Translations under genes and position numbers: made by a program
The notes under the pieces: model-generated
Told to the model about the DNA's origin: nothing
The model's input: only the letters and a program-made list of their open reading frames with translations
Databases searched by the model: none
Assembly: GCF_024171735.1 (NCBI RefSeq)
Contig: NZ_JAMTCH010000004.1
Span: 1,302,001-1,366,000 of the forward strand
Source of the DNA: Prauserella alba
GTDB lineage: Bacteria > Actinomycetota > Actinomycetes > Mycobacteriales > Pseudonocardiaceae
Direction of reading: 5' to 3'
Length of the DNA stretch: 64,000 nucleotides
Shown: positions 1 to 9,203 of the stretch, piece by piece
Position numbering within the stretch: the stretch's first letter is position 1
Layout: each line of letters opens with the position of its first letter

Positions 1-2
1 TG

Positions 3-233
3 TCGGAGTGGCTCCAGCGCTGGGCCGCGTTCGGCATCGTGTTCCTGCTGATGCTGGTGTTCGCAGGGATCTGCGGCTTCCTGGGGTACCGGAAGTTCAA
101 GAAGGTCCGCGCGCCACAGCGGTCTATCGACAGCATCAAGGAATCGGCCGCGGCACTGAAGCCGCAGCACAAGTCGGCCGAGGCCGCCGAAGGCGCGCCC
201 GCGGCCCCGGGCGAACCGCTGCCGCGGTCCTGA
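3..233 (+). CDS. C-terminal end of a holin-like membrane protein (partial)
   Basis: The reading frame is open from the left edge, so the start lies outside the window. The visible 76 residues hold one hydrophobic segment (AAFGIVFLLMLVFAGICGF), a basic stretch (YRKFKKVR) and an Ala/Pro-rich hydrophilic tail. This fits the end of an actinobacterial phage-holin-superfamily membrane protein, the type found at this place upstream of the EphE/MarP locus (Rv3669-like). Function is unknown and the name comes mainly from context. The stop is 30 bp before the alpha/beta hydrolase start, so the two genes are probably co-transcribed. Confidence 0.6.
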   Translation, partial: SEWLQRWAAFGIVFLLMLVFAGICGFLGYRKFKKVRAPQRSIDSIKESAAALKPQHKSAEAAEGAPAAPGEPLPRS

Positions 234-263
234 CCCTTCCTGCCTCGCCACCGCAGCCCGGAA

Positions 264-1199
264 GTGCTCCCGCCCGACCCGTCGACCGTCCGGTACCCCG
301 GCCCGTGGACGCATCGCGACGTGTCCGCCAACGGCATCCTGCTGCACGTGGCGGAGGCGGGCGAAGGCGAACCCGTGTTGCTGCTGCACGGGTTCGCAGG
401 CCTGTGGTGGACGTGGCATCACCAGCTGTGTGACCTCGCCGAGGCCGGATTCCGCGTGGTGGCCGTCGACCTGCGCGGATACGGGGACTCGGACAAACCG
501 CCACGCGGTTACGACGCGTGGACCGCCGCCGGCGACGTCGCCGGGCTGATCCGCGCGCTCGGCCTCCGCTCGGCACACGTGGTCGGCCATTCCTGGGGCG
601 GGCTGCTCGCCTGGTCGGCCGCTGCGATGCGGCCGCGGGTGGTGCGATCCGTCGGCGTGCTGGGCGGCGCGCACCCGCTGGCACTGCGGCACGCGGCCTT
701 CCGGCTGCCGCTCGGGCTCCGGGGTGCGCAGGCCCGCGCGTCGAGCCACGTGCTGCGGTTCCAGATTCCGATGGCGCCGGAGAAACGCCTGGTCGCCGAC
801 GACGCCGCCTACACCGGCGAGCTGCTCGCATCGTGGGCGGGCGAGGCGTGGCGCGGCACCGGCGACTTCACGGAGACCACCGCGACCCTGCGCCACGCCA
901 TGCGCATCCCCGGCGTCGCGCACAGCGCCCTCGAGTACTACCGCTGGGCGCTGCGCTCACAGTTCCGCGGCGACGGCAGACGGTTCCGGCGCGACATCGA
1001 CGCCCGCGTGACGATGCCCGTCCTGCAGCTGCACGGCGAGGACGACCCGTGTGTGCTGCCCTCGACCGCGCGAGACTCGACTCCGTGGCGCGGCCCGCAC
1101 TCCGAGTTCATCACCCTGCCGGGAGTCGGCCACTTCCCGCACCTCGAAGCGCCCGCGGAGACCTCGGCCATCCTCGCCTCGTTCCTCCGCAGCCGCTGA
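264..1199 (+). CDS. Alpha/beta hydrolase (EphE-position homologue)
   Basis: A 311-residue alpha/beta hydrolase with an HGF oxyanion motif (42-44), a DLRGYGDSDKP strand-turn typical of epoxide-hydrolase relatives, nucleophile elbow GHSWGG with Ser110, acid Asp260 or Asp261 (GEDDP) and His290 (GVGHFPH). The M. tuberculosis gene at this place is named ephE, an epoxide hydrolase; true epoxide hydrolases use Asp as nucleophile. Here the elbow carries Ser, which suggests ester or lactone hydrolysis. GTG at 264 is the first start that keeps the whole N-terminal strand. No signal peptide is visible, so it should be cytosolic. Substrate unknown. Confidence 0.85.
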   Translation: MLPPDPSTVRYPGPWTHRDVSANGILLHVAEAGEGEPVLLLHGFAGLWWTWHHQLCDLAEAGFRVVAVDLRGYGDSDKPPRGYDAWTAAGDVAGLIRALGLRSAHVVGHSWGGLLAWSAAAMRPRVVRSVGVLGGAHPLALRHAAFRLPLGLRGAQARASSHVLRFQIPMAPEKRLVADDAAYTGELLASWAGEAWRGTGDFTETTATLRHAMRIPGVAHSALEYYRWALRSQFRGDGRRFRRDIDARVTMPVLQLHGEDDPCVLPSTARDSTPWRGPHSEFITLPGVGHFPHLEAPAETSAILASFLRSR

Positions 1200-1275
1200 C
1201 AGGGCCGACCTCCCGCGAACCCGAACCCGCCGGGGGGACTCCTTCGCTCAGCACCCTCGTGACCTGGGCGAACCC

Positions 1276-1340
1276 GTTCACATCGCACCCCACTTGCGCA
1301 CCCGGTTTACACGCGTTTACCGTGGTTTACATGCGTTCAC
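1276..1340 (+). promoter_or_regulatory. Candidate TetR operator: 10-bp-phased GTTTAC direct repeats
   Basis: GTTTAC occurs at 1305-1310, 1315-1320 and 1325-1330, followed by GTTCAC at 1335-1340, each exactly 10 bp after the last. The final copies run into the start codon of the TetR gene. Another GTTCAC lies at 1276-1281. One-turn spacing puts all copies on one DNA face, which suits an autoregulatory site. TetR binding is inferred. Confidence 0.5.
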
Positions 1341-2032
1341 CCGCAGAGGTTCCGGACACCCGGACCCGCATCCTCGAGGCTGCCGTCAACCGCTTCGGGC
1401 AGGACGGATTCGACGCCTCACTGCGCGCGATCGCGGCCGACGTCGGGGTGAGCGCACCGGCGATCCTCAAGCACTTCGACTCCAAGGAGGAACTGCGCCG
1501 CGCCTGCGACGAACACGTCGTGGACGTGATCCAGAAGTACAAGACCGAGGCCATGCGCTCGGCCGATCTGCGCGCCACGTTCCTGACACAGATGGCGATG
1601 GTCGACGAGTTCCAGCCACTCATTCGCTACGTGGTGCGCAGTCTCATGACCGGCGGCGATGCGGCGCGGAACCTCCTCACCGACATGTACGGCGAGGCCG
1701 AACGCTGGATGCGGCAAGGGGTCCGCACCGGCGTCATGCGCCCCAGCCGGGACGAACGGGCCCGCGTCAAGCTCACCTTCTCGATCTCGCTCGGCTGGAT
1801 GCTGCAGTCCGTTCTGATGGCAGACAAGGAACTCGGCGAGCTCGACGCGGACTTCTGGCGGCGGACCACCCACGAGCTCATGCTGCCTGCCCTCGAGCTC
1901 TACACCCACGGCCTGCTGACCGACAGCACCCTGCTCGACGCCTACGCGCCCGACCGCACCGAACCGTTCAGCGACAGCGACCCTCCGGCCGATCCCCCGG
2001 CCGAATCGGGCACCACACCCGACACCGCCTGA
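1331..2032 (+). CDS. TetR-family regulator of the adjacent ABC exporter (RaaS-like)
   Basis: This 233-residue protein has a TetR helix-turn-helix at about residues 13-58 ([18 protein letters not shown], then [22 protein letters not shown]) and a helical ligand domain. The C-terminus is a Pro/Asp-rich tail. An ABC ATPase and permease follow on the same strand. The same trio occurs in mycobacteria as RaaS (Rv1219c), Rv1218c and Rv1217c, where the regulator represses an exporter. The ATG at 1331 abuts the GTTTAC repeat array, so binding there would block transcription or initiation. The longer open frame upstream has no domain content, so 1331 is preferred. Ligand unknown. Confidence 0.85.
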   Translation: MRSPAEVPDTRTRILEAAVNRFGQDGFDASLRAIAADVGVSAPAILKHFDSKEELRRACDEHVVDVIQKYKTEAMRSADLRATFLTQMAMVDEFQPLIRYVVRSLMTGGDAARNLLTDMYGEAERWMRQGVRTGVMRPSRDERARVKLTFSISLGWMLQSVLMADKELGELDADFWRRTTHELMLPALELYTHGLLTDSTLLDAYAPDRTEPFSDSDPPADPPAESGTTPDTA

Positions 2033-2117
2033 TCCGCGGACAGCCGGCGCACACCTGCAGACCACGCGCACGACATCGCGAACACCACGAGACTCCACGG
2101 CAGAAAGAAGGTCGACA

Positions 2118-3137
2118 ATGTCGTCCACCGGACCGGCCAAGGGCGAGTCCCCGGCCATCGACATCTCCGGCGTCACCAAGAACTACGGGAAGGTCACCGC
2201 CCTCGACGGCCTCGACCTCGAGGTCGCGCGCGGAGAGGTCCACGGCTTCCTGGGGCCGAACGGCGCCGGGAAGTCCACCACGATGCGGATCCTGCTGGGG
2301 ATCCTGCGCCACGATGCCGGGACGGTGCGCATGCTCGGCGGCGACCCGTGGAGCGACGCCGTCGCCCTGCACCGCAGGCTGGCCTACGTGCCCGGCGATG
2401 TGGAGCTGTGGCCGAACCTCACCGGCGGGGAGGCCATCGACCTGTTCGCCCGGCTGCGGGGCGGGGTCGACGCGGCCAAGCGCGACGAGCTCGTCGAGCG
2501 CTTCGACCTCGACCCGCGTAAGAAGGGCAGGACCTACTCCAAGGGCAACCGGCAGAAGGTCGCGCTGATCTCGGCGCTGGCCTCCGACGTCGACCTGCTG
2601 CTGCTCGACGAACCCACCGCGGGCCTCGACCCGCTGATGGAGGTCGTCTTCCAGGAGTGTGTCCGCGAGGCCAAGGAGGCGGGCGTCACCGTGCTGCTGT
2701 CGAGCCACATCCTGGCCCAGGTCGAGATCCTCGCCGACCGGATCTCCATCATTCGCAAGGGCACCGTCGTCGAGTCCGGCACGTTGCAGGATCTGCGGCA
2801 CCTGTCCCGTACGACGGTGACCGCGCTGACCGACAAGCCCCTCACCGAGCTCGCTCGGCGGCAGGGCGTGCACGACCTGCACGCCGAGGGTCAGCAGACG
2901 CGGTTCGAGGTCGACGCCGAGTACCTGCCGACGATCATGCGCGACCTGGCGTCCCACGACGTGCAGGCCCTGACGGCCACGCCACCGACGTTGGAGCAGC
3001 TGCTGCTCCGGCATTACGGCGACGAACTGGGCGGAGCCGGCAGCAACGGCAGCCACGACGGCGGTTCCGCGTCCAACGGCTCCCGCAAGCGCCGCGCCGG
3101 CAAGGCCCGCGCCGGCAGGAACGAGGTGGCGTCATGA
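2118..3137 (+). CDS. ABC exporter ATP-binding protein (Rv1218c-like)
   Basis: A 339-residue ABC ATPase of the DrrA/CcmA class. Walker A is GPNGAGKS at 46-53, the signature SKGNRQK at 141-147, Walker B plus catalytic Glu LLLLDE at 160-165 and the D-loop GLD at 169-171. The variant signature (SKGNRQK rather than LSGGQ) is common in antibiotic exporters of this group. About 40 low-complexity Gly/Ser/Arg residues end the protein. AAAGAAGG precedes the ATG. The stop overlaps the permease start (ATGA at 3134-3137), so the two subunits are translationally coupled. It should act on the cytoplasmic face to power export of hydrophobic or antibiotic-like compounds. Confidence 0.92.
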   Translation: MSSTGPAKGESPAIDISGVTKNYGKVTALDGLDLEVARGEVHGFLGPNGAGKSTTMRILLGILRHDAGTVRMLGGDPWSDAVALHRRLAYVPGDVELWPNLTGGEAIDLFARLRGGVDAAKRDELVERFDLDPRKKGRTYSKGNRQKVALISALASDVDLLLLDEPTAGLDPLMEVVFQECVREAKEAGVTVLLSSHILAQVEILADRISIIRKGTVVESGTLQDLRHLSRTTVTALTDKPLTELARRQGVHDLHAEGQQTRFEVDAEYLPTIMRDLASHDVQALTATPPTLEQLLLRHYGDELGGAGSNGSHDGGSASNGSRKRRAGKARAGRNEVAS

Positions 3138-4810
3138 CGACCGCCACCGAACGGCCCGGCGGCGCGGCGCCACCGGAGAGCACTTCCCACCAGCGCGGCG
3201 CGCTCACCGGCACCGGGACCCTGTTGCGGTTCATGGTCCGCCGCGATCGCGTTCGCCTGCCGGCCTGGGTGCTGGGGTTGACGGTGCTGTGGGCCTACTT
3301 CGCCAACGCGATCGGCGCCGTCATGGACGCCGAGAGCCTGGCCGGAATGGCCACGATGGCCGCGAACCCCGTGATGGCGCTGATCGGCGGACCCGGTTAC
3401 GGCTTCGACGACATCACCGTCGCCCGGCTCGTCGCGGGCTTCTACGCCCTGTACCTGATGCTGGGCGCCGCCTTCATGTCGATCACGACCGTGTCCCGGC
3501 ACACCCGGGTCGAGGAGCAGACCGGGCGGGCCGAGCTGGTCCGCGCGAACGTGCTCGGGCGGCACGCCCAGCTCACCGCGGCGCTGATCATGGCGACGGT
3601 GATGAACCTGCTGGTCGCCGGACTGACCGGCCTGGTCACGCTGGGCTCGACGATCGAGCCGCCGCCCGAGGCGGGACCGTCGCTGCTCATGGGCGCCGGC
3701 ATCGGCGCGGCGGGGCTGGCATTCGCCGGTGTCGCGGCGATCACCACGCAGCTCTCGGCCTTCTCTCGAGCCGGGTCCGGCATCGCCGGTGCGGTGCTCG
3801 GGGCGGCGTTCGTCGTCCGCGGCATCGGCGACATGTCGACCACCCAGAACGGCGGCCTCGGCTGGTTGTCCTGGCTCTCGCCACTGGGATGGTCGCAGCA
3901 GACCGCGCCGTTCACGCTGGACCGCTGGTGGCCGCTGCTGCTGTCGGTCGCGCTCGCCGTCGCCGGCGCCGCGGTCGGCTACGCGCTCCAGACCCGGCGG
4001 GACCTCGCCGCGGGAGTCCTGCCCGACCGGCTCGGCTCGGCACGTGCGGCCACGTGGCTGCGCAGCACGCTCGCGCTGGCCTACCGGCTCCAGCGTCCGT
4101 CGCTCGTCGGCTGGTCCATGGCGATGGTGCTCGCCGGCGTCACTTTCGGCGCTTTCGCCCAGCCCATGCAGGAGGGTGCGGCGGACATGCCCGAGGAGAT
4201 CGTCACCGTCATGGGGGGCGCCGAGGGGATCCTGGAGGGCTACCTGGGTTTCATGGGCATCTACTTCGCCCTGATCGTCGCCGTGTACGTGGTGCTGTCC
4301 GTGCAGTCGTTGCGGGGGGAGGAACAGGGCGTGCGCGCCGAGCCGGTTCTCGCCACGGCCGTGAGCCGGTCGTCGTGGCTGGGCTCGTGGACCGCCGTCA
4401 CCGCGGCAGGCGCCCTGTGGCTGCTGCTGCTCGCCGGCCTCGGCCAGGGGGTCGGCGCAGTGCTCGGCACCGGCGACTGGGGACTGTTCGGCCCGGTCGT
4501 GCTCGGGAACGCGGTGCACGTGGCGGCCGCGTGGCTCTTCCTCGGGCTGGCCGTCGCCCTGTACGGACTCGCGCCGAGGCTCCTCGGACTGGTGTGGATC
4601 GTGTTCGTCTACGGCACGGTGCTGAGCCTGTTCGGCGAGATGCTCGAGTTCGACCGAGCAGTGCTGGACACCTCACCCTTCCAGCACGTCGGCCAGCATC
4701 CGGCCGACGAGATCTCCTGGGGCGCCGTGGGGATCCTGACGGCCGTCGGCGCCCTGCTGGTGGGCGCAGGGGCCGCCGGGTTCCGGCGTCGCGACCTCGT
4801 CACCGCCTGA
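3134..4810 (+). CDS. ABC exporter permease, two-fold repeated (Rv1217c-like)
   Basis: A 558-residue membrane protein with about twelve hydrophobic segments in two similar halves (for example [20 protein letters not shown] and, later, [20 protein letters not shown]). This is the double-length ABC-2 permease often annotated as a polyketide or antibiotic exporter. The stretch [17 protein letters not shown] recurs as [17 protein letters not shown], direct evidence of internal duplication. The ATG at 3134 overlaps the ATPase stop by 4 nt. It forms an export complex with that ATPase under the TetR gene. Substrate not deducible. Confidence 0.9.
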   Translation: MTTATERPGGAAPPESTSHQRGALTGTGTLLRFMVRRDRVRLPAWVLGLTVLWAYFANAIGAVMDAESLAGMATMAANPVMALIGGPGYGFDDITVARLVAGFYALYLMLGAAFMSITTVSRHTRVEEQTGRAELVRANVLGRHAQLTAALIMATVMNLLVAGLTGLVTLGSTIEPPPEAGPSLLMGAGIGAAGLAFAGVAAITTQLSAFSRAGSGIAGAVLGAAFVVRGIGDMSTTQNGGLGWLSWLSPLGWSQQTAPFTLDRWWPLLLSVALAVAGAAVGYALQTRRDLAAGVLPDRLGSARAATWLRSTLALAYRLQRPSLVGWSMAMVLAGVTFGAFAQPMQEGAADMPEEIVTVMGGAEGILEGYLGFMGIYFALIVAVYVVLSVQSLRGEEQGVRAEPVLATAVSRSSWLGSWTAVTAAGALWLLLLAGLGQGVGAVLGTGDWGLFGPVVLGNAVHVAAAWLFLGLAVALYGLAPRLLGLVWIVFVYGTVLSLFGEMLEFDRAVLDTSPFQHVGQHPADEISWGAVGILTAVGALLVGAGAAGFRRRDLVTA

Positions 4811-4832
4811 GCACGCCACCGGGCACCGCACC

Positions 4833-4862
4833 ACCCGAGCACGTCGGCACCCGAGCACGTCG
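4833..4862. repeat. Two-copy tandem repeat ACCCGAGCACGTCG
   Basis: The 14-mer occurs at 4833-4846 and 4849-4862 (16-bp period) just after the permease stop and before a large hairpin. No function is evident. Confidence 0.6.
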
Positions 4863-4872
4863 ACATCTCAGT

Positions 4873-4915
4873 GCCGCCGCGCCGAGCCCAGCCACCGGGG
4901 TCGCGGCGCGGCGGC
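4873..4915. terminator. Bidirectional hairpin between convergent genes
   Basis: GCCGCCGCGCCG (4873-4884) pairs perfectly with CGGCGCGGCGGC (4904-4915). It sits between the convergent exporter and marP operons and could end transcription from both sides. There is no U-tract, as is usual in high-GC actinobacteria. Confidence 0.55.
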
Positions 4916-5016
4916 GAGGAAACCCAGGAGGAGCAGAGCGAACGCCTGGAGTCGGTTCTGATGGGCCTGGTGACCGGCCGCGGTGCGGACGTCGGGATCG
5001 CGGCGCATCCGCCGCG

Positions 5017-6207
5017 TCATGAGGTGCACGGGCCCGTGCCGACCTCGGCGCCGTAGGCGGGCGCCTGTTCGTACTCGTCCCGCACCTCGTCGGCCGTGAG
5101 CACGAATCCGGTGTCCGGATCCTCGACCGACGCGCCGAACACGACACCGATGACGTCGCCGTCCGGGTCGATCATGGGGCCGCCGGAGTTCCCGCTGCGC
5201 ACCTGTCCGCGGACGGTGAAGACGTCACGCTGGACGGTGTTGGCGTCGTAGATGTCGGGGCCGCGCAGGTTGATCCGTTCACGCACCCGCAACGGCGACG
5301 CGGTGTACGGCCCGTCGAGCGGGTAGCCGAGCGCGATCGCGTCGTCGCCTTCGACGGCGTCCTCGTCACGCAGGTCGAGCGGACGCGTGGTCAGACCGGG
5401 CACGGCCAGCACAGCGAGGTCGGTACTCGGGTCGAAGTGCACCACCGTGGCAGGTTCTCGCCCCTGGGGGGTTTCGACGGCAACCTGGTCGGTGCCCGCG
5501 ACGACGTGGGCGTTCGTCATCACACGCTGTGGGGCGACGACGAAGCCGCTGCCCTCAAGGGAGCGGGAGCACGAGGAGGCGACGCCGCGGATCTTCAGCA
5601 CACTCGGATGCGCCTGTTGCACAACGGCGTCGGCGGGCAGCGACTCGTCGGGCGGGGAGATCTCCCGCACCGGAGCCTGCTGGAACGGATCCACAATGGA
5701 TGGGAAGCCGGAGGCGTCGAGCAGCTCGCGCAGCTCCCCCGGCAGCCCCTGCGCCGCGTCCGGCATGACGTCGTTGACGCCACCCAGCACCGACGACTCG
5801 TTGATCGCGCGTGCCAGCCCGGGCAGCGCGGCGACGCTCGTGAGCGGAAGCGCGATCAGCCACGCCACGACGAACACCACGATGCCCTGCACGATCGCAC
5901 CGAGCGTGCTGTCCACACTGGACAACTTCGGCGAGCGGATCCGGTTCTTCAGCTGACTGCCAGCCAGCACACCGAGGGTTTCGCCGAGCGCGACGAGGAA
6001 CACCACCGTGCCGACGGCGATCGCCACCCGCGCCGCGGGTTCGTCGAACGAGTCCACGAGCCACGGCGCGAGCTCGATCCCCAGCAGCGCACCCGCGACG
6101 ACACCGATGAACGCGGGCAACGCGACGAGCATGCCCTGGCGTGCGCCCGACACCGCCGCGAGCAGTGCCAGTGCGATCACCAGCAGGTCGACCCAGTTCA
6201 CCGTCAC
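5017..6207 (-). CDS. marP: Membrane-anchored serine protease MarP
   Basis: A 396-residue protein with about four N-terminal membrane helices in a CvpA-like region (residues 1-125) and a periplasmic chymotrypsin-type protease domain. The triad is His234 (TNAHVVAG), Asp263 (STDLAVL) and Ser341 (RSGNSGG). Cys213 and Cys394 match the disulfide that controls activity in M. tuberculosis MarP (Rv3671c), which is needed for acid resistance and activates the peptidoglycan hydrolase RipA. It is last in the nth-tlpA-nudix-marP operon; its GTG start overlaps the Nudix stop (6204-6207). Length and order match the mycobacterial protein closely. Confidence 0.95.
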   Translation of the reverse strand: MTVNWVDLLVIALALLAAVSGARQGMLVALPAFIGVVAGALLGIELAPWLVDSFDEPAARVAIAVGTVVFLVALGETLGVLAGSQLKNRIRSPKLSSVDSTLGAIVQGIVVFVVAWLIALPLTSVAALPGLARAINESSVLGGVNDVMPDAAQGLPGELRELLDASGFPSIVDPFQQAPVREISPPDESLPADAVVQQAHPSVLKIRGVASSCSRSLEGSGFVVAPQRVMTNAHVVAGTDQVAVETPQGREPATVVHFDPSTDLAVLAVPGLTTRPLDLRDEDAVEGDDAIALGYPLDGPYTASPLRVRERINLRGPDIYDANTVQRDVFTVRGQVRSGNSGGPMIDPDGDVIGVVFGASVEDPDTGFVLTADEVRDEYEQAPAYGAEVGTGPCTS

Positions 6208-6911
6208 TCCCGGCCCGTTTCACGCTCCATGTGCCGCGCCCACGCTACGTCAAGGTCTCGCACATCCGTGTGATCCCATGGCCGTTCCCAGCCACCCAGT
6301 CGCAACAGTGCCGTCAGCACGCCCGCCGTGAACCCCCAGACGAACAGCTCACCGACGGTGAAGGCAGGTCCCTTCCAGCCACCACCGGGTTTGCGCACCA
6401 TGAAGCGGTTCGCCGGATCGGCCAGTTCGGACAGCGGCACCCGCGCCACGGCGGCCGTCTCGCCGAGGTCGACCGCGTGCACGGGCGAAGGCTCCTCCCA
6501 GTGGGCGAGCACCGGTGTCACCGCGAACCGCGACACCGGGATGTAGAGCCGCGGCAGCACCGCCACCGGGCGGATGCCGGACACCTCGACGCCCGTCTCT
6601 TCCTCCGCCTCGCGCAGTGCCGTGCCGATCGGACCTTCGTCGCCGTCCTCGGCCCCGCCGCCGGGGAACGCCACCTGCCCGGCGTGCGAGCCGAGCGTGT
6701 CGGCGCGGCGCAGCAGCAGCACGTCCGGACCGTGCACCGGCTGCTCGCCGAACAGCACCAGCACCGACGCCGCCCTGGGGTTCTGCCCGTCCGGCACGGT
6801 GAGGCGGGTGAACGCCGCTGCGTCCGTTGCGGCGCTGGCCCGCACCAGTTCGGCCAGCCAGTCCGGCACCTCCGCCGGGTCGACGAGCGGGCCGCTCATC
6901 TCACAGGTCAC
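6204..6911 (-). CDS. Nudix hydrolase, CoA-pyrophosphatase type
   Basis: A 235-residue Nudix protein. The box fits G-x5-E-x7-REUxEExGU exactly, ending REAEEETGV, and is preceded by SHAGQVAFPGGG as in the NUDT7/YeaB CoA-diphosphatase group. These enzymes split CoA or acyl-CoA to phosphopantetheine and 3',5'-ADP; substrate choice here is inferred. It corresponds to Rv3672c. The GTG at 6911 gives a 4-nt overlap with the TlpA stop; an ATG four codons later (6899) is the alternative. Its own stop overlaps the marP GTG. Confidence 0.88.
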   Translation of the reverse strand: MTCEMSGPLVDPAEVPDWLAELVRASAATDAAAFTRLTVPDGQNPRAASVLVLFGEQPVHGPDVLLLRRADTLGSHAGQVAFPGGGAEDGDEGPIGTALREAEEETGVEVSGIRPVAVLPRLYIPVSRFAVTPVLAHWEEPSPVHAVDLGETAAVARVPLSELADPANRFMVRKPGGGWKGPAFTVGELFVWGFTAGVLTALLRLGGWERPWDHTDVRDLDVAWARHMERETGRE

Positions 6912-7516
6912 CGCTCACCTCCCGCACGTAGGGCCTCTCGAATCTGCTCCTGGGTCGTGAACAGCCGTGGCTTGCGGATCAGCTCGACGTCACCGTCACG
7001 GGTCACCAGGTACGACGCCGGCAGCGCGCGCGGCACCGACAGCGCCTCGCGCACCGGACCCGACGGCCCCTCGCCGTCGAACAGGCCCGGCAAGTCGACG
7101 TCGAGCTCGGCCAGCAGTTCGAGCCCCTCCCGCTGGCCGCTCTCGACCTGCACCGTGACCACCCTCGCGGCGCCGGGCCCGGCCGCGTAGGCGTCGAGCA
7201 GCGGCAGCTCCTCCCGGCACGGCTGACACCACGTGGCCCAGACGTTGATCAGCGTCGGCCGGTCCCCCGCGGCGACGACCTCACCCACGTCGACCTGCGA
7301 ACCGTCGGCCAGGCACACCGCCTCGACCCCGCGCAGTCCACCGGCGGGAGCGCCGGAGCCGGTCCGGCACTCTCCGAGCTGCGCGGCTGCCCGTGCGGGG
7401 CCCAGGTCCTCGCCACGGTCGGTGCCGTCCTGCGAGTTCACCATGGGCACGACCGCCACCAACGCGGCGATCACCAGCACACCCGCCACCAACGCCCAGC
7501 GCGCCGCGGGAGTCAC
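6908..7516 (-). CDS. Membrane-anchored thioredoxin-like protein (TlpA family)
   Basis: A 202-residue protein with an uncleaved signal anchor (about residues 6-26) and an extracytoplasmic thioredoxin fold. The active site WATWCQPC carries Cys97 and Cys100. Two further cysteines (50 and 68) lie before the catalytic domain. It corresponds to Rv3673c. TlpA-like proteins reduce or oxidise disulfides outside the membrane. Since MarP in the same operon depends on a Cys213-Cys394 disulfide, that protease is a plausible client (inference). It overlaps nth upstream and the Nudix gene downstream by 4 nt each. Confidence 0.88.
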   Translation of the reverse strand: MTPAARWALVAGVLVIAALVAVVPMVNSQDGTDRGEDLGPARAAAQLGECRTGSGAPAGGLRGVEAVCLADGSQVDVGEVVAAGDRPTLINVWATWCQPCREELPLLDAYAAGPGAARVVTVQVESGQREGLELLAELDVDLPGLFDGEGPSGPVREALSVPRALPASYLVTRDGDVELIRKPRLFTTQEQIREALRAGGER

Positions 7517-8310
7517 CGCTCCGACACCATCGCCAGCAGGTGGTCCCGCTCGTCCCCCTTGACCAGCGCCGCGGCCTCGTCGAAATCGGTGGGGCCCTCG
7601 CCGAACGCGGGACAGTCACGCGCGACCGGGCACGCACCGCACGCGGGTTTGCGCGCGTGGCAGATCCGCCTGCCGTGCCAGATCACCCGTTGCGAGAGCA
7701 TCGTCCAGTCCTTCCGGGGGAACAGGTCCCCGACGGCGAACTCGACCTTGACCGGGTCCTGTTCGGCCGTCCAGCCCCAGCGGCGCACGAGCCTGCCGAA
7801 GTGCGTGTCGACGGTGATGCCGGGCAGGCCGAACGCCTCGCCGAGGATCACGTTGGCCGTCTTACGGCCGACTCCCGGCAGCTTGACGAGCTCGTCGAGC
7901 GTGCTCGGCACCTCGCCGTCGTGCCGCTCGACCAGTGCGGCGCCGAGCCGCAGCAGCGAGGTCGCCTTGTTGCGGTAGAAGCCGGTGGGCCGGATGTACT
8001 CCTCGAGCTCGGTCCGGTCGGCTCCCGCGTAGTCCGCGGCCGTGCGGTAGCGCGCGAACAGGGCAGGCGTGGTCTGGTTGACGCGCACGTCGGTGCATTG
8101 CGCCGACAGGATGACGGCTACGAGCAGCTCGAGCGGCGTGGCGAAGTCCAGCTCGCACTCGGCGTTTGGATAAGCCTCGTCCAGGCAACGCTTGATACGT
8201 CGCGCCCGCCGCACCAGGGCCAGCCGACTCTCCTCGGTAAGCGGCCGCGACCGGACAACACTCTTTCGGGGCGTCCCCTCCCGGGGGTGCTCAGGAACCG
8301 CTGACGACAC
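7513..8310 (-). CDS. nth: Endonuclease III (DNA glycosylase/AP lyase)
   Basis: A 265-residue base-excision repair enzyme. The helix-hairpin-helix [15 protein letters not shown] holds catalytic Lys150, and Asp168 lies in [10 protein letters not shown]-terminal [4Fe-4S] cluster is formed by Cys217, 224, 227 and 233 with the standard C-x6-C-x2-C-x5-C spacing. It removes oxidised pyrimidines and nicks abasic sites. The N-terminus carries about 25 extra residues compared with E. coli Nth. The GTG start at 8310 lies 6 nt after a TAGGCT -10 element, so the operon mRNA may be leaderless. It leads the operon ending in marP. Confidence 0.94.
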   Translation of the reverse strand: MSSAVPEHPREGTPRKSVVRSRPLTEESRLALVRRARRIKRCLDEAYPNAECELDFATPLELLVAVILSAQCTDVRVNQTTPALFARYRTAADYAGADRTELEEYIRPTGFYRNKATSLLRLGAALVERHDGEVPSTLDELVKLPGVGRKTANVILGEAFGLPGITVDTHFGRLVRRWGWTAEQDPVKVEFAVGDLFPRKDWTMLSQRVIWHGRRICHARKPACGACPVARDCPAFGEGPTDFDEAAALVKGDERDHLLAMVSER

Positions 8311-8316
8311 ATCGTT

Positions 8317-8322
8317 AGCCTA
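8317..8322 (-). promoter_or_regulatory. -10 element of the nth operon
   Basis: TAGGCT on the minus strand lies 6 nt from the GTG of nth. This is the spacing of a leaderless actinobacterial promoter, and no Shine-Dalgarno sequence is seen. Confidence 0.5.
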
Positions 8323-8403
8323 CGTGCGACCTCCGACAGGACGGGCACACGCTTCACTACCCTCGAACGCGGCGATGCCCCCGATCGCCGGACTTGGAGA
8401 GAA

Positions 8404-8784
8404 ATGACCGTCTGGTTCGTCATCGCGGTGCCACTGGCGGTCATGCTGTTCGCGCTCGGGATGGAACGCGTCGAGACCCGGCTGCGCCACGTGTCCGTGC
8501 GCGGCGAGGACGTCGAGGAGTTCCTCGAGCAGGCCAAACCCGAAGAGGTCAGGGCGCTGTACGGGCACGGCATCGGCAGGGCCCTGGAACTGTTCCGCCG
8601 CAGGCGGTTCGGCGGCCGTTCGGGGGGCCGGTTCGGCAAACCCCGCCGCGACGGCGTGGACCCGCAGTCGTCGCAGGCCAACACGTCCGCATCGACCGGA
8701 GCCTCGGCTCCGCAGTCCTCGGCTCCGCAGTCCTCGGCCCGACCCACGGAGTCACGGACCTCGGACGCGCGCGGCACCGACTGA
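8404..8784 (+). CDS. Small single-span membrane protein (Rv3675-like)
   Basis: A 126-residue protein with one N-terminal membrane helix (about 3-19), an acidic helical segment (GEDVEEFLEQAKPEEVRALY), an Arg/Gly-rich patch (FRRRRFGGRSGGR) and a Ser/Thr/Ala tail containing a short repeat (SAPQS twice). GGAGAG lies 2 nt before the ATG. It is divergent from nth and upstream of crp, the place of Rv3675. It resembles proteins of that family but has no known function. Confidence 0.75.
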   Translation: MTVWFVIAVPLAVMLFALGMERVETRLRHVSVRGEDVEEFLEQAKPEEVRALYGHGIGRALELFRRRRFGGRSGGRFGKPRRDGVDPQSSQANTSASTGASAPQSSAPQSSARPTESRTSDARGTD

Positions 8785-9203
8785 GGCAGGCCGGAACCGA
8801 CGTCGGCCGGCACTGCGACGGGGGCGACGCACGCGACCTGGTCACACAATGACGTCGATTCATCACCCGTACGTCTCAGAAATGCCCGCGCGGCATGGCC
8901 TGGCGGTAGTCACCGTGATACCCGGTGTGAGGGTGTGCCACCCGAACGGAGGCGGTCGCCCGGCACCGTTACGTCAGGGTTAAACTTTCGGGTCGGAGAT
9001 CGTCCGCGTACGGTCTCGACGAGCTGTGTCAGGCAGCGCCCAGCGCCGGGTGATTGCCGTGTACGTCACCCAGGACGGGGTGTCGCTACGGCGGATCGGC
9101 GAGCCGGGAAGCGATCTCGAGGGCACGCCCTACACTGCACGTAGTGACCGGCGCCACGCTCCCGTCCCCGGGTGCGATGGTCGCTTCTCAAAGGAGGCAC
9201 GAG
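8785..9203 (+). promoter_or_regulatory. crp upstream region with a possible promoter and Crp half-sites
   Basis: No gene is supported in these 419 bp. A -10-like TACACT lies at 9131-9136. Next to it AGTGA-n6-CCACG (9143-9158) resembles the Crp consensus TGTGA-n6-TCACA, which would suit autoregulation, but it matches only in part. AAGGAGG at 9191-9197 is the ribosome site of crp, 6 nt before the GTG. Confidence 0.35.

Noticed and set aside
264..1199. Calling the alpha/beta hydrolase an epoxide hydrolase
   Set aside because: The nucleophile elbow has Ser (GHSWGG), not the Asp of epoxide hydrolases.
4871..5056. Small plus-strand gene after the ABC permease
   Set aside because: It overlaps the terminator hairpin and the marP 3' end and has low-complexity Arg/Gly content.
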